The position numbers were made by a program, and so were the translations under genes. A DNA stretch of 64,000 nt, taken from assembly GCF_009760925.1 (NCBI RefSeq), contig NZ_VRLV01000019.1, positions 62,001-126,000 of the forward strand. Direction: 5' to 3'. Every line of letters starts with the position of its first letter. The first letter of the stretch is position 1. Source of the DNA: Nonomuraea typhae (GTDB taxonomy: Bacteria > Actinomycetota > Actinomycetes > Streptosporangiales > Streptosporangiaceae). Below the pieces are notes generated by a model, which saw only the letters and a program-made list of their open reading frames with translations, had not been told where the DNA came from and did not search any database. Below are positions 42,232 through 52,611 of this stretch, in pieces.

Positions 42232-43286
42232 TTACCGTTCGGCGGCGACCAGTTCGGCGATTTCGGCGGCGTTGAGCGCCGCCCCCTTGCGCAGGTTGTC
42301 GCCGCAGACGAACAGGTCCAGCGTGTTGGGGAAGTCGATCGCCTGCCGCACGCGCCCGACATACGTCGGGTCGGTGCCCACGACGTCCAGGGGCGTCGGC
42401 CACACGCCGTTGGCCGGGTCGTCCACCAGGACCACGGTCGGTGCCGCCGCCAGCACGCGGTGGGCGTCGGCGACGGTGATCTCGCGGTCGAAGCGGGCGT
42501 GCACGGCCAGCGAGTGGGTCGTGACGACCGGCACCCGGACGCAGGTCGCGGAGACCTTCAGGCCGGGGATGCCGAGGATCTTGCGGGACTCGTTGCGGAG
42601 CTTGAGCTCCTCCGACGCCCAGCCGTCCTCCTTCAGCGACCCGGCCCACGGAACCACGTTGAACGCGATCGGCGCCGGGAACGGCGAGTCGGCGGGCAGC
42701 TTCTTGTCCAGGACCTGACGGACGTCCCCGGCCGTCTGGCCGATGGTGCGGTCGCCGGCCAGCACCTCGATCTCGTCGTACAGCCGGGCGGAACCCGCCA
42801 CCCCGGCCCCGGAGACCGCCTGGTAGGAGGCGACGACGAGTTCCTTGAGGCCGTACTCGGCGTGCAGGGCGCCCATCGCGGCCATCATCGACAGGGTGGT
42901 GCAGTTAGGCGTCGAGATGATGTTGCGCGGCCGGTTGCGGGCGTCGAGGGGGTTGACCTCGGGCACGACCAGCGGAACGTCCGGGTTCATGCGGAAGGTG
43001 CCGGACTTGTCGATGGCGATCGCCCCACGCTCGGCCGCGATCGGCACCCACTCGGCCGACACCTCGTCGGGGACGTCGAAGATGGCGATGTCGATGCCGT
43101 CGAAGACCTCGGGGGCGAGGGCCTGGACGACGACGTCCTGGCCGCGCACCTGCAGCACCTTGCCCGCGCTGCGCGGGGAGGCCACGAGGCGGATCTCGCC
43201 CCAGATGTCCTCACGGTTGGAAACGATGTCGCGCATGACGGTGCCGACCGCACCCGTCGCGCCCACGAGTGCGAGATTTGGCCTGC

Positions 43287-43290
<4 letters not shown>
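42232..43290 (-). CDS. asd: Aspartate-semialdehyde dehydrogenase
   Basis: A 352-residue NADPH enzyme that reduces aspartyl phosphate to aspartate semialdehyde for lysine/diaminopimelate, threonine and methionine. It has GATGAVG near the N-terminus for NADP, KSGTFRM, the nucleophile Cys in ISTPNCTT and the SYQAVSGAG segment. The ATG overlaps the stop of the aspartokinase gene by 4 bp (ATGA), so the two are translationally coupled. Confidence 0.95.
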
Positions 43291-44561
<1,271 letters not shown>

Positions 44562-44633
44562 GAGAGTCTCCCGGTTTGGACTGTGAGCTGCCAGTCTACC
44601 GACGCCCCTCGATGGCACTGCGGGAACGGACCA

Positions 44634-45164
44634 CTATGTGGACAATGCCTCTTCCGCGACGTCCAGCCGCGTGTGGGCGGCAAGCGCCTGAAGTGCACGC
44701 ATTGCCGCTCCGGCGTGATTGCCCCACGTGTTGAAGTAGGAGTACTGCCACCACCACAACGCCTCATGCGGACGGCCCGCCTCGAAGTGCCGCAGCCCGT
44801 GGATGAGGTCCGCCGCGACCGCCGTCAGATCGTCGGACAGGCGGTACGGCGTGACCGTGGTGTCCTTGTACGGGTCGAAGACCTCGGCGTAGTCGTCCAC
44901 CGCGCCCAGCCGCTCGGCCAGCGCCGTGCGGACGCCGTCGATGTCCGGGTCCTCGCTCAGCGGCGGCTCCCAGTTGCCCGACAGGATCACGTCCTGGCTG
45001 GCACCCAGCTGCGCGCCCGCCAGGCTCACCTGCGCCACCTCGACCAGCAGCAACGACCAAATGGCGTCGCCACCCTCGCCGCCGGCCACCCGGGTCAGGC
45101 CGTCGACGTAGTTCTGTGCGTGTCCGGCGATCTCATCAGCGAGAACGCCCCACTGGTCAGACAT
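44634..45164 (-). CDS. DUF5063 family protein
   Basis: A 176-residue acidic, helical, soluble protein (MSDQWGVLADEIAGHAQNYVDGLTRVAGG, WWWQYSYFNTWGNHAGAAMRALQALAAH). This family is regularly found beside recR in actinomycetes; its function is unknown. The ATG at 45164 has GGAGG 8 nt upstream and overlaps the recR stop by 8 bp, so it belongs to the ybaB-recR transcript. Confidence 0.8.
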   Translation of the reverse strand: MSDQWGVLADEIAGHAQNYVDGLTRVAGGEGGDAIWSLLLVEVAQVSLAGAQLGASQDVILSGNWEPPLSEDPDIDGVRTALAERLGAVDDYAEVFDPYKDTTVTPYRLSDDLTAVAADLIHGLRHFEAGRPHEALWWWQYSYFNTWGNHAGAAMRALQALAAHTRLDVAEEALST

Positions 45165-45756
45165 CCAGCAGCCTCCGTCCTTCGAACGCGCGGCCCAACG
45201 TGACCTCGTCGGCGTACTCGAGATCACCGCCCACAGGCAGACCGCTGGCCAGTCGTGTCACCTTGATGCCCATCGGCTTGATGAGACGGGCGAGGTAGGT
45301 CGCCGTCGCCTCCCCCTCGAGGTTGGGGTCGGTGGCGAGGATGAGCTCGGTCACCCGGCCGTCGGTCAGCCGGGTCATGAGCTCGCGGATTCGCAGATCG
45401 TCGGGGCCGACCCCGTCGATCGGGCTGATCGCGCCGCCGAGCACGTGGTAGGTGCCGCGGAACTCGCGCGTCTTCTCGATCGCGACGACGTCCTTCGACT
45501 CCTCCACCACGCAGATCACGTGGGTGTCCCGGCGTGGATCGCGGCAGATGCGGCACTCCTCCTCGGAGGCCACGTTGCCGCACACCCGGCAGAAACGCAC
45601 CTTCTCCTTGACCTCGAGCAAGGCGTGCGCCAGCCGTTTCACGTCAGCGGGATCGGCCGCGAGCAGGTGGAAGGCGATCCGCTGCGCGCTCTTGGGACCG
45701 ACGCCGGGCAGCAGCCCCAGCTCGTCGATCAGATTCTGGACGACCCCTTCGTACAT
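45157..45756 (-). CDS. recR: Recombination mediator protein RecR
   Basis: A 199-residue RecR: a helix-hairpin-helix start (IDELGLLPGVGPKSAQRIAFHLL), a C4 zinc finger (CRVCGNVASEEECRIC), a Toprim domain (ICVVEESKDVVAIEKT, EGEATATYLARLIK) and the C-terminal Walker-B-like tail. With RecO and RecF it loads RecA on gapped DNA. It lies 3 bp after ybaB. Confidence 0.96.
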   Translation of the reverse strand: MYEGVVQNLIDELGLLPGVGPKSAQRIAFHLLAADPADVKRLAHALLEVKEKVRFCRVCGNVASEEECRICRDPRRDTHVICVVEESKDVVAIEKTREFRGTYHVLGGAISPIDGVGPDDLRIRELMTRLTDGRVTELILATDPNLEGEATATYLARLIKPMGIKVTRLASGLPVGGDLEYADEVTLGRAFEGRRLLDV

Positions 45757-45759
45757 GGC

Positions 45760-46110
45760 CTAGAACCCCGGCAACTGTCCGAGACCGCCGCCGCCCAGCC
45801 CCTGAGCCAGCGGGCCGAGCTTCTCCTGCTGCAGCTCGTCGGCCGCGCGGAAGGCGTCGCGGATGGCGGCGATCACCAGGTCGGCGATCGTGTCCGCGGT
45901 GTCCTGCGGATCCCCGGCGTCGATCACGTTCGGGTCGATCTTGAGTTCGAGCAGCTCGCGTGCCCCGTTGACCACGGCGGTGACCATGCCGCCGCCCGCC
46001 GAGCCTTCGACCTGGGCGTCGTTGAGCTCCTGCTGGGCGCTCGCGAGCTGCTGCTGCATGAGCTGGGCCTGCTCCAGCAGCTGCTGCAGGTTGACATCCC
46101 CTGGATTCAC
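45760..46110 (-). CDS. YbaB/EbfC nucleoid-associated protein
   Basis: A 116-residue DNA-binding protein: N-terminal helix rich in Gln (LQQLLEQAQLMQQQLASAQQELNDAQVEG), the strand region GGGMVTAVVNGARELLELKIDP and a C-terminal helix, then a Gly-rich tail. YbaB binds DNA as a dimer and is almost always next to recR. Here dnaX is not adjacent; a plus-strand regulator gene lies between. Confidence 0.93.
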   Translation of the reverse strand: MNPGDVNLQQLLEQAQLMQQQLASAQQELNDAQVEGSAGGGMVTAVVNGARELLELKIDPNVIDAGDPQDTADTIADLVIAAIRDAFRAADELQQEKLGPLAQGLGGGGLGQLPGF

Positions 46111-46314
46111 CTTCGTGCGCTCCTCATGGCTACGCGTCTTTTGACTGCCACGAGCCTACGGTGTTTGGGCCCCAGCCCGCACTGCGGAGAGCAGGTGTTT
46201 CCGTTTGTTGGCCGGGTCCCGGCCCCCCTCCAGTGTCCGGGACCCGGCCAGCACGCCGGCCGGAGCGGCCGCACCACGCCGACGTATCAGCCCCGCACGC
46301 TACTGGTGGCAACG

Positions 46315-46351
46315 TTGCACACAGGTTGCGGTCGTTCAATCACCCTGTGCA
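46315..46351. promoter_or_regulatory. Inverted repeat upstream of the GAF regulator gene
   Basis: TTGCACACAGG and CCTGTGCAA are complementary apart from two extra bases in the left arm, 17 bp apart. A GCAACGTTGC palindrome touches the left edge. This is a possible autoregulatory site about 75 bp before the start codon. Confidence 0.45.
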
Positions 46352-46425
46352 ATCCCCCGAACGGCTTGCGCCGAGAACCCTCGACCGGGAGGGTGAAACA
46401 TAAGGTTGACTACTTGGAGTGGCTG

Positions 46426-47853
46426 ATGAGTTACGCCAGTCTCGATGCGTACTCCCGCAAACTACGCGTGGCCCACGAAGCTGCCCGCACCGGCGCCACC
46501 GCGCCCGACGGCACGCCCCGCCGGCTCATCTCGGCATCCTGGCGGCGTTCCCTCGCCGCGGGCATCGACCCCGACGGTACGGCCGCGCCCCTCGTCTACG
46601 ACGTCAGCCACCTCGACGAGGTCCGCGAGTCACACCCGCTGCAACCCCTGCTGCCCATGCTCGCCGGCACCCTCACCACCATGGCCGACGCCAGCGCCAA
46701 CATCGCCATCATCACCGACCGGGACGGCAACATCCTCTGGCGCGACGGCAACCGCGCCGTCATGCGCCGAGCCGACCTCGTGGGCCTGGCCGACGGCCAC
46801 ACATGGGCCGAGACCAGCGTGGGCACCAACGGCATCGGCACCGCCCTGGCCGACCGCAAACCCGTGCACGTGTACTCAGAAGAGCACCTCCTGAAGGTGC
46901 TCCACGTCTGGTCCTGCAGCGCCGCCCCCATCGTCGACCCCGACACCGACGAGGTGCTCGGCTGCATCGACATCAGCGGCACCGCCCCCAGCCTCCACCC
47001 CGCCACGGTCGCCCTGGTCAGCGCCACCGCGAAGCTGGCCGAGTCCCAGCTGGCCCTGCGCATGCACGAAGGCGACGAACGCCTGCGCCGCCGCTTCGAC
47101 GGCCTGCGCGACCACGACAGCATGCTCATCACCGCCACCGGTCGCGTCATCGCGGGCGACCCCGCCGGCCTCCTGGGCCGCCGCGTCCCCATCGCCGGCG
47201 ACCGCATCCTGCTCCCGGGCGGCCGCGCCGTACTCGCGGAGCCCTTCCACGACGGCTACCTCGTCCGTGTGAGCACCGACCGCATCCCGCCCACGCTGCA
47301 GCTCACCTTCCTCGGCGAAGGCCAGCCCACCGCCCGCCTGAGCGGCCGCGAGATCCCGCTGTCGCTGCGCCACGCCGAGATCCTCGCCCTCCTGGCCCTC
47401 CACCCCCGCGGCCTGACCGCCGAACAACTCTGCTTCTACCTGTACGGCGACGCCGGCAACCCGGTGACCATCCGGGCCGAAATCCACCGCCTGCGCGCCC
47501 AGCTGGGCGAAACCGTGGGCGCCAAGCCGTACCGCCTGACCTCGCCCGTGGAAGCCGACTTCATCGAACTCCGCAGCCTCCTGGGCACCGGCGACCCCGC
47601 CGCGGTGGCCCGTGCCTACCCGGGCCCGCTGCTGCCCCGCTCGGAGTCCCCCGAGCTCCGGCGGGCCAGGGACGAACTCGAAGTCCAGGTACGCGCCAAC
47701 CTGCTGCGCAACGGCTCGCCCGAAGACCTGTGGATCTACGCCCAGACGGCCAGCGGACGCGACGACCTGCAGATCCTGGAACGCCTCAGCACCACCCTGC
47801 CCGCCACCGACCCCCGCGCCATCACAGCCCGGATCCGCCTGCGCACCCCTTGA
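46426..47853 (+). CDS. GAF-domain transcriptional regulator (AcoR-like N-terminus, no sigma-54 domain)
   Basis: A 475-residue protein. The N-terminus (SASWRRSLAAGIDPD) and GAF-type sensor (IAIITDRDGNILWRDGN, TWAETSVGTNGIGTALADRKPVHVYSEEHLL, SAAPIVDPDTDEVLGCIDISG) match AcoR-type activators, but there is no AAA+ domain. The C-terminal part (RHAEILALLALHPRGLTAEQLCFYLYG...VTIRAEIHRLRAQLG) is a winged helix typical of the actinobacterial version, often next to aldehyde or acetoin dehydrogenase genes, absent here. GGAG lies 8 nt before the ATG. Confidence 0.84.
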   Translation: MSYASLDAYSRKLRVAHEAARTGATAPDGTPRRLISASWRRSLAAGIDPDGTAAPLVYDVSHLDEVRESHPLQPLLPMLAGTLTTMADASANIAIITDRDGNILWRDGNRAVMRRADLVGLADGHTWAETSVGTNGIGTALADRKPVHVYSEEHLLKVLHVWSCSAAPIVDPDTDEVLGCIDISGTAPSLHPATVALVSATAKLAESQLALRMHEGDERLRRRFDGLRDHDSMLITATGRVIAGDPAGLLGRRVPIAGDRILLPGGRAVLAEPFHDGYLVRVSTDRIPPTLQLTFLGEGQPTARLSGREIPLSLRHAEILALLALHPRGLTAEQLCFYLYGDAGNPVTIRAEIHRLRAQLGETVGAKPYRLTSPVEADFIELRSLLGTGDPAAVARAYPGPLLPRSESPELRRARDELEVQVRANLLRNGSPEDLWIYAQTASGRDDLQILERLSTTLPATDPRAITARIRLRTP

Positions 47854-47928
47854 CCTCGCGGGGCTCTCCTGGCTTCCCGGCGGCTTCAGACGGGCCTGTT
47901 CGGCTGCTTGGCGCTCATCCCGCCGATG

Positions 47929-48016
47929 TTCCGACGCGGACCGGGGAGGTTGTGCGGCCGCCCGGGTCGTTGTTCCGACGCGGATCGGGGAGGTTGTGCG
48001 GCCGCCCGGGTGGTTG
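47929..48016. repeat. 44-bp tandem duplication between the GAF regulator and dnaX
   Basis: The unit begins TTCCGACGCGGA at 47929 and again at 47973; the two copies differ at only two or three positions. Each contains GCGGCCGC and CCCGGG palindromes. The duplication lies in the 193-bp gap between two convergent stop codons. Confidence 0.85.
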
Positions 48017-48046
48017 TTGTTCCGGGCGGACTGGCGCGGGTCCGGG

Positions 48047-51034
48047 TCAGGTGTGGTCGATCTCGCCGATGATCTGGGCACCGAGTTCGCGCTGCAGGAG
48101 CGCCATGCCGCCCACCGCGTCGATGTCGGCGTCGGCGTCGTTGAGCGGGTCCACCTCGTCGGCGTCGGAGGGCTTGTTCCGGCCCGGGACGCTGTCCGGC
48201 CACGCGGCGGAACCCCCCTGCCGCGGTTTGGGCGCACGCGGGCCCGACTGGGCCGCCGCCGCGGCCGCCGAACGCGCCGCCGCGATGCCGCTCCCCGCCG
48301 CAGGCGGCGCCGCCTGGCCGGGGTCGGGCATGGGTGGCGTGCCGGGGCTCAGGTCGTCGGGCGCGTCGGGCCACGATTCGTCCGTGGTGACCCGGGAAGC
48401 ACCCGCCGTGTCGACGGGCGCGCCATCCTGCCCGTGCTGGCCCGAGGGCTGCCCCCCCTGCCCGTGCTGACCGATGGCCTGCCCGGCTTGGCCGACGGCC
48501 TGCCCACCCTGCGCGAAGTCCTGCCCAGGCTGGCCGCCCTGCGCGGCGCCCTGCCCGGACTGGTCACCCTGCCCGGCTTGACCCTGCCCGGACTGGCTGC
48601 CCTGTCCGGCTTGGCTGCCCTGTCCGGACTGGCTGCCCTGTCCGGCTTGGCTGCCCTGTCCGGACTGGCCCTGTCCGGGCTGGCCGGAGGAGGACTGTCC
48701 ATGCTGACCGGATTGCTGCCCGTAGTGGCCGGCCGCGCCCTCATCGCCGGAACCCGGCTGACCCGGGCCCGGCTGGGGTTGTCCCGACGAGCCGGGGCCC
48801 TCCTGTCCATAACCCGCCCCGGGCGCCCCTTGCGCATGGCCCGCGCCAGATCCCGCCTGTGCCTGCCCTGCCCCGGTACCAGCCTGTGCAGGGCCCGCCT
48901 GGGCGTGACCCTGGGGGCCCTGGCCCGGGGAACCTTGGCCGTATCCGCCCTGCCCTCCCTGGCCATGCGGCTGGCCTCCAGGCTGGCCTGGGTGCCCCTG
49001 GGACGCCGGACCCGGTGAGCCGGGACGACCGCCACGACCACCGGGGGCAGGCGAACCGCCGACGACGGCCTCGACCTTCCACGTGCCGCCGAGTACGTCG
49101 CCCAGCGCGCTGGCCACGACGGCGTCCTTGCCGCCGCCGGTGAAGTTCTTCATGGCGCCGACCTGGGCGAAGCCGAGCGTGACGACCTTGCCTTCGACAC
49201 CCACGACCTGGGCGTTGGTGCTGACGTTCGCCCAGACGACGATGCTGCGCTGCTTCAACGCGGCCAGTACGGCAGGCCACTGCGCCTGGATCGCCGCGGC
49301 CCCACCGGCCACCACGCCGGAAGCGCCACCCGGCGCCCCACCGGCGTCCCCGGCCATCCCTGCCGAAGCCCCGCCACCAGCTCCGCCGGACACCCCACCG
49401 GCGCCCGCACCGGACATGCCACTCGCAGCTCCACCAGACGTGCCGGCGGCACCGCCGGTCATTCCCCCGGGAACCGAACCGGCAGGAGCCCCGCCACCCA
49501 TCCCGGCCGCGCCACCGGTCCCGGGGCGTACCGCCTCCGGCCAGTCGCTGCCGTCCCCGGCCCCATCGGCAGAACCGGCAGCCGGGGCAGCCCCGGAACC
49601 GGCGCCCGGCCCCGCAACCCCGCCTTGTCCGGCGGCAACCCCTTGGGCCGCCGCGGGCACACCAGCCTGCCCCGAGCCAGGACCGCCGGCCGTACCCGGA
49701 TGGCCGGAACCACCCGCCGTACTCAGATGGCCGGAACCGCCGGCCGTACCCGAATGCCCGGAACCACCCGCCGGACCCACAGAACCCGAGCCACCCGCAT
49801 GACCCGAACCGCCCGCATGACCCGAGCCGCCGGCCGTACCGGTAGCAGGGCCGGCGCGACCCGCCATCTGCGCGACCACGCCCCCGCGCTCAAGGCGTTC
49901 GAGGCGGGCCAGGAGGGCGTCCTCGCCGGCCGACGCGCCCGGCAGGAGCACGCGAGCGCACATGAGCTCCAGCAGCAGCCGCGGCGACGTTGCCCCGCGC
50001 ATCTCGGTCAGCCCGGCGTTGAAGACCTCGGCCGCGCGGGTGAGCTCGGCGGGTCCCATGGAGGCGGCCTGCTGGACGAGGCGTTCGAGCTCGTCGGCGG
50101 GCCGGTCCAGCAGCCCGCTGGAGGCGGCTTCCGGGACGTTGGCCAGGATGACCAGGTCGCGGAAGCGTTCGAGCAGGTCGGAGGCGAAGCGGCGGGGGTC
50201 GTGGCCGCCCTCGATGACGCGGTTGACCGTGCCGAAGACGCGGGCGCCGTCGTGGCCGGCGAAGGCGGCGACGACCTCGTCGAGCAGGTCGCCGTCGGTG
50301 TAGCCGAGCAGAGAGACGGCCTTGGCGTAGGTGATGCCGTCGTCCTCGGCGCCGGCCAGGAGCTGGTCGAGGATGGACAGCGAGTCGCGGGCCGATCCGG
50401 CGCCGGCGCGCACGACCAGGGGCAGCGCGGTGGGCTCGAAGGGGACGCTTTCCGAGCTGAGGATCTCCTCCAGCAGCGCCCGGAGCGTCGCGGGCGGCAT
50501 GAGCCGGAACGGGTAGTGGTGGGTTCGCGATTTGATGGTGCCGATGACCTTTTCCGGCTCGGTCGTCGCGAAGATGAACTTGAGGTGGGGCGGCGGCTCT
50601 TCGACGAGTTTCAGCAGCGCGTTGAAACCCTCGCGGGTCACCATGTGCGCCTCGTCGATGATGTAGATCTTGTAGCGCGCGGAGACGGGGGCGAAGAAGG
50701 CCCGCTCGCGCAGGTCGCGCGCGTCGTCGACGCCACCGTGGGAGGCGGCGTCGATCTCGATCACGTCGAGGTGGCCCGGCCCGGTGGCGGCCAGCGCGAC
50801 GCAGGACTCGCATTCACCGCAGGGATCGGGAGTCGGACCTTTTTCGCAGTTGAGGCTTCTCGCCAGGATTCGGGCGCTGGACGTCTTGCCGCATCCGCGC
50901 GGGCCGCTGAACAGGTAGGCGTGGTTGATCCGCCCCGTGCGCAGCGCCTGGCGCAACGGCTCGGTGACGTGCTCCTGCCCCTTGACCTCCGCGAAGGTGC
51001 CGGGCCGGTACTTGCGGTAAAGCGCAAGGCTCAT
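48047..51034 (-). CDS. dnaX: DNA polymerase III subunit gamma/tau
   Basis: A 995-residue clamp-loader ATPase. The first 370 residues are the conserved core: YRKYRP start, Walker A GPRGCGKTS (44-52), a zinc module (CGECESC), DEAHMVTREGFNALLKLVEEPP and SRDSL-type sensor region (ARDSLSILDQLL). The remaining 600 residues are an unusual Gly/Gln/Ser/Ala/His/Pro-rich tail with GGSGHAGG and GQGSQSGQ repeats. It loads the beta clamp and dimerises the polymerase. The SRP RNA gene lies just upstream on the same strand. Confidence 0.95.
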   Translation of the reverse strand: MSLALYRKYRPGTFAEVKGQEHVTEPLRQALRTGRINHAYLFSGPRGCGKTSSARILARSLNCEKGPTPDPCGECESCVALAATGPGHLDVIEIDAASHGGVDDARDLRERAFFAPVSARYKIYIIDEAHMVTREGFNALLKLVEEPPPHLKFIFATTEPEKVIGTIKSRTHHYPFRLMPPATLRALLEEILSSESVPFEPTALPLVVRAGAGSARDSLSILDQLLAGAEDDGITYAKAVSLLGYTDGDLLDEVVAAFAGHDGARVFGTVNRVIEGGHDPRRFASDLLERFRDLVILANVPEAASSGLLDRPADELERLVQQAASMGPAELTRAAEVFNAGLTEMRGATSPRLLLELMCARVLLPGASAGEDALLARLERLERGGVVAQMAGRAGPATGTAGGSGHAGGSGHAGGSGSVGPAGGSGHSGTAGGSGHLSTAGGSGHPGTAGGPGSGQAGVPAAAQGVAAGQGGVAGPGAGSGAAPAAGSADGAGDGSDWPEAVRPGTGGAAGMGGGAPAGSVPGGMTGGAAGTSGGAASGMSGAGAGGVSGGAGGGASAGMAGDAGGAPGGASGVVAGGAAAIQAQWPAVLAALKQRSIVVWANVSTNAQVVGVEGKVVTLGFAQVGAMKNFTGGGKDAVVASALGDVLGGTWKVEAVVGGSPAPGGRGGRPGSPGPASQGHPGQPGGQPHGQGGQGGYGQGSPGQGPQGHAQAGPAQAGTGAGQAQAGSGAGHAQGAPGAGYGQEGPGSSGQPQPGPGQPGSGDEGAAGHYGQQSGQHGQSSSGQPGQGQSGQGSQAGQGSQSGQGSQAGQGSQSGQGQAGQGDQSGQGAAQGGQPGQDFAQGGQAVGQAGQAIGQHGQGGQPSGQHGQDGAPVDTAGASRVTTDESWPDAPDDLSPGTPPMPDPGQAAPPAAGSGIAAARSAAAAAAQSGPRAPKPRQGGSAAWPDSVPGRNKPSDADEVDPLNDADADIDAVGGMALLQRELGAQIIGEIDHT

Positions 51035-51070
51035 GCGACCATCCCGCCTGCGAGGGGGCTCTCAACGAAG

Positions 51071-51160
51071 AGACCCCCCGCACACCCGCCAGAGCCCGCT
51101 TATCCTTGCTGCCTTCCGGCCCTGGGGAGGTTCACAGGATGACGCCGCGCGAGGGGTCCT
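51071..51160 (-). ncRNA. ffs: Signal recognition particle RNA (small bacterial type)
   Basis: Read on the minus strand it contains the SRP domain IV hallmark GGGCCGGAAGGCAGCAAGG (a GGAA-type tetraloop with the asymmetric internal loop), and its ends GACCCC and GGGGTC pair. A TAGACT -10 box lies 7 nt before the 5' end. Its location just upstream of dnaX is standard in actinomycetes. The RNA binds Ffh and delivers ribosomes making membrane proteins to FtsY. Ends are approximate. Confidence 0.88.
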
Positions 51161-51244
51161 TGGACAGTCTAGCCACAACCGGCAGTGCTTGCTGCCGCGA
51201 AATCGTGGTCTCCGCACGGCCGGGAGTCCGGTAAGCTCGTCGGC

Positions 51245-51332
51245 GGAGGATTCGCCTAGTGGCCGAGGGCGCACGCTTGGAAAGCGTGTATAGGGCAACC
51301 TATCAGGGGTTCAAATCCCCTATCCTCCGCCA
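51245..51332 (+). tRNA. tRNA-Ser(GGA)
   Basis: The acceptor stem GGAGGAT/ATCCTCC encloses a D arm, an anticodon loop with GGA (stem CACGCT/AGCGTG), a long variable arm and the T arm GGGGTTCAAATCCCC; CCA is encoded. The long variable arm and GGA anticodon identify serine (UCC/UCU codons). Confidence 0.95.
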
Positions 51333-51390
51333 GTTCAGAGGGGTCATGCCGGGATCATGGGCATGGCCCCTTTCGCATGGGAGCCGATCA

Positions 51391-52146
51391 GTGCCGCTGC
51401 TTTCGATCATCACCCCCAGCTACCAGCCGGTCCGCGAGCACCTCTTAGCGGCTTACGCCTCCGTCCGCGCCCAGGAGCTTCCCGAGGGCTGGGAGCTCGA
51501 ATGGGTCGTCCAGGAGGACGGCCACGCGGGCGAAACCGCGGCGATCCTGCCCGCCGACCCCCGGGTGAAGATCGGGACCGGCCGGCGTGGCGGGGTCGCG
51601 CTGACGAGGAATCTCGCGCTCGCCCGGTCCACGGGCGAGCTGGTGAAGAATCTCGACGCCGACGACATCCTGACGCCCGGCGTCCTGGCCAGGGACATCG
51701 AGGTCCTCACCGCCGACCTGGAAATCCAGTGGAGCACGTCCCGCGTTCTCGACCTGCTGCCCGACGGGTCGACGGCCGGCTTCGACGGCGACCCGCCGGC
51801 CGGCCGCATCAAGCCCGGCTTCGTCTACGACTACTGGCGCGAGCACGGTTACCGGCTCCCCGTCCACCCGACCACGATCTGCATCCGCCGGGAGCTGGTC
51901 GTCGCGCTCGGCGGCTGGATGGGGGTCCCGGGATCCGACGACACCGGCCTGCTCATCCCGGCCAGCCTCGTCAGCCACGGCTACTTCCACCGCGAGACCG
52001 GCCTGCTCTACCGGAAGTGGCCCGGCCAGGAAACCGCGGGCAGCGAGCACTACGCGGCCGAGGAGTGGCATCTGCGGATGAGCCTCATCGAGGCCCGCGC
52101 CGAGGCGGTCCGCAGAATGTGGCCGCGCGTTCAGGGGCTGAGGTAG
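51391..52146 (+). CDS. Glycosyltransferase family 2
   Basis: A 251-residue GT-A fold enzyme: VPLLSIITPSYQPVREHLLAAYASV, VVQEDGHAGE, and the NLDADDILTPG motif for metal-sugar-nucleotide binding. No membrane helix is present. GTG at 51391 has GGGAGC 8 nt upstream; an in-frame ATG at 51259 would lie inside the tRNA gene and is discarded. The acceptor is unknown; a cell-surface glycan is likely. The last codons are part of a 24-bp tandem duplication. Confidence 0.84.
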   Translation: MPLLSIITPSYQPVREHLLAAYASVRAQELPEGWELEWVVQEDGHAGETAAILPADPRVKIGTGRRGGVALTRNLALARSTGELVKNLDADDILTPGVLARDIEVLTADLEIQWSTSRVLDLLPDGSTAGFDGDPPAGRIKPGFVYDYWREHGYRLPVHPTTICIRRELVVALGGWMGVPGSDDTGLLIPASLVSHGYFHRETGLLYRKWPGQETAGSEHYAAEEWHLRMSLIEARAEAVRRMWPRVQGLR

Positions 52147-52180
52147 CCGCGCGTTCAGGGGCTGAGGTAGCCGAGCGTTC
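52122..52180. repeat. 24-bp tandem duplication covering two convergent gene ends
   Basis: GCCGCGCGTTCAGGGGCTGA plus GGTA occurs at 52122-52145 and 52146-52169, with a third degenerate start at 52170. The glycosyltransferase stop falls at the junction of the first two copies and the NUDIX stop inside the second. Confidence 0.85.
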
Positions 52181-52607
52181 CGGTACGGCGGGCCTGCGCG
52201 GCGGTGGTGAGACGGGCGAAGGCATGGGGACGCAGGAGCCCCCCTGCCTCGTCCATGGGAAAGAACCCGTAGTCGTCGAGCTCGGATTCCTGCAGGGTGA
52301 TCGGGGTGTCGGCGTCGATCGTGCCGCAGTCGAACATGAAGTGCACCGACGGCAGCGGGCAGGTGTCCAGGGGCATGAGCCACTGGGTGACCAGGAGCCT
52401 GCCGGGGGTGGTGCTCAGGCCCAGTTCCTCGGCGAGTTCGCGGGTGCACGCCTGGGCGGGGTGTTCTCCTTCGTCGATCAGGCCGCCGGCGAAGTTCCAG
52501 TGGTCGCGGTAGTTGGGTTTCACCAGGAGAACACGCCCGCCCGGGTCCGTGATGTAGGCCGCGGCGGCGGCGACGAGTTTGTTCACCGACATCCAGAAGT
52601 CGTCCAC
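52155..52607 (-). CDS. NUDIX hydrolase
   Basis: A 150-residue enzyme with the complete Nudix box GGLIDEGEHPAQACTRELAEELGL (G-x5-E-x7-R-E-x2-E-E-x-G). It hydrolyses nucleoside diphosphate-X compounds with Mg; substrate not evident. GTG at 52607 or ATG at 52592 may be the start. It is 4 bp after the LysE-family gene and reads the same way. Confidence 0.87.
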   Translation of the reverse strand: MDDFWMSVNKLVAAAAAYITDPGGRVLLVKPNYRDHWNFAGGLIDEGEHPAQACTRELAEELGLSTTPGRLLVTQWLMPLDTCPLPSVHFMFDCGTIDADTPITLQESELDDYGFFPMDEAGGLLRPHAFARLTTAAQARRTGTLGYLSP

Positions 52608-52611
52608 ATGA

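Noticed and set aside
51259..51390. N-terminal extension of the glycosyltransferase
   Set aside because: The first part lies inside tRNA-Ser(GGA); the GTG at 51391 starts the conserved domain.
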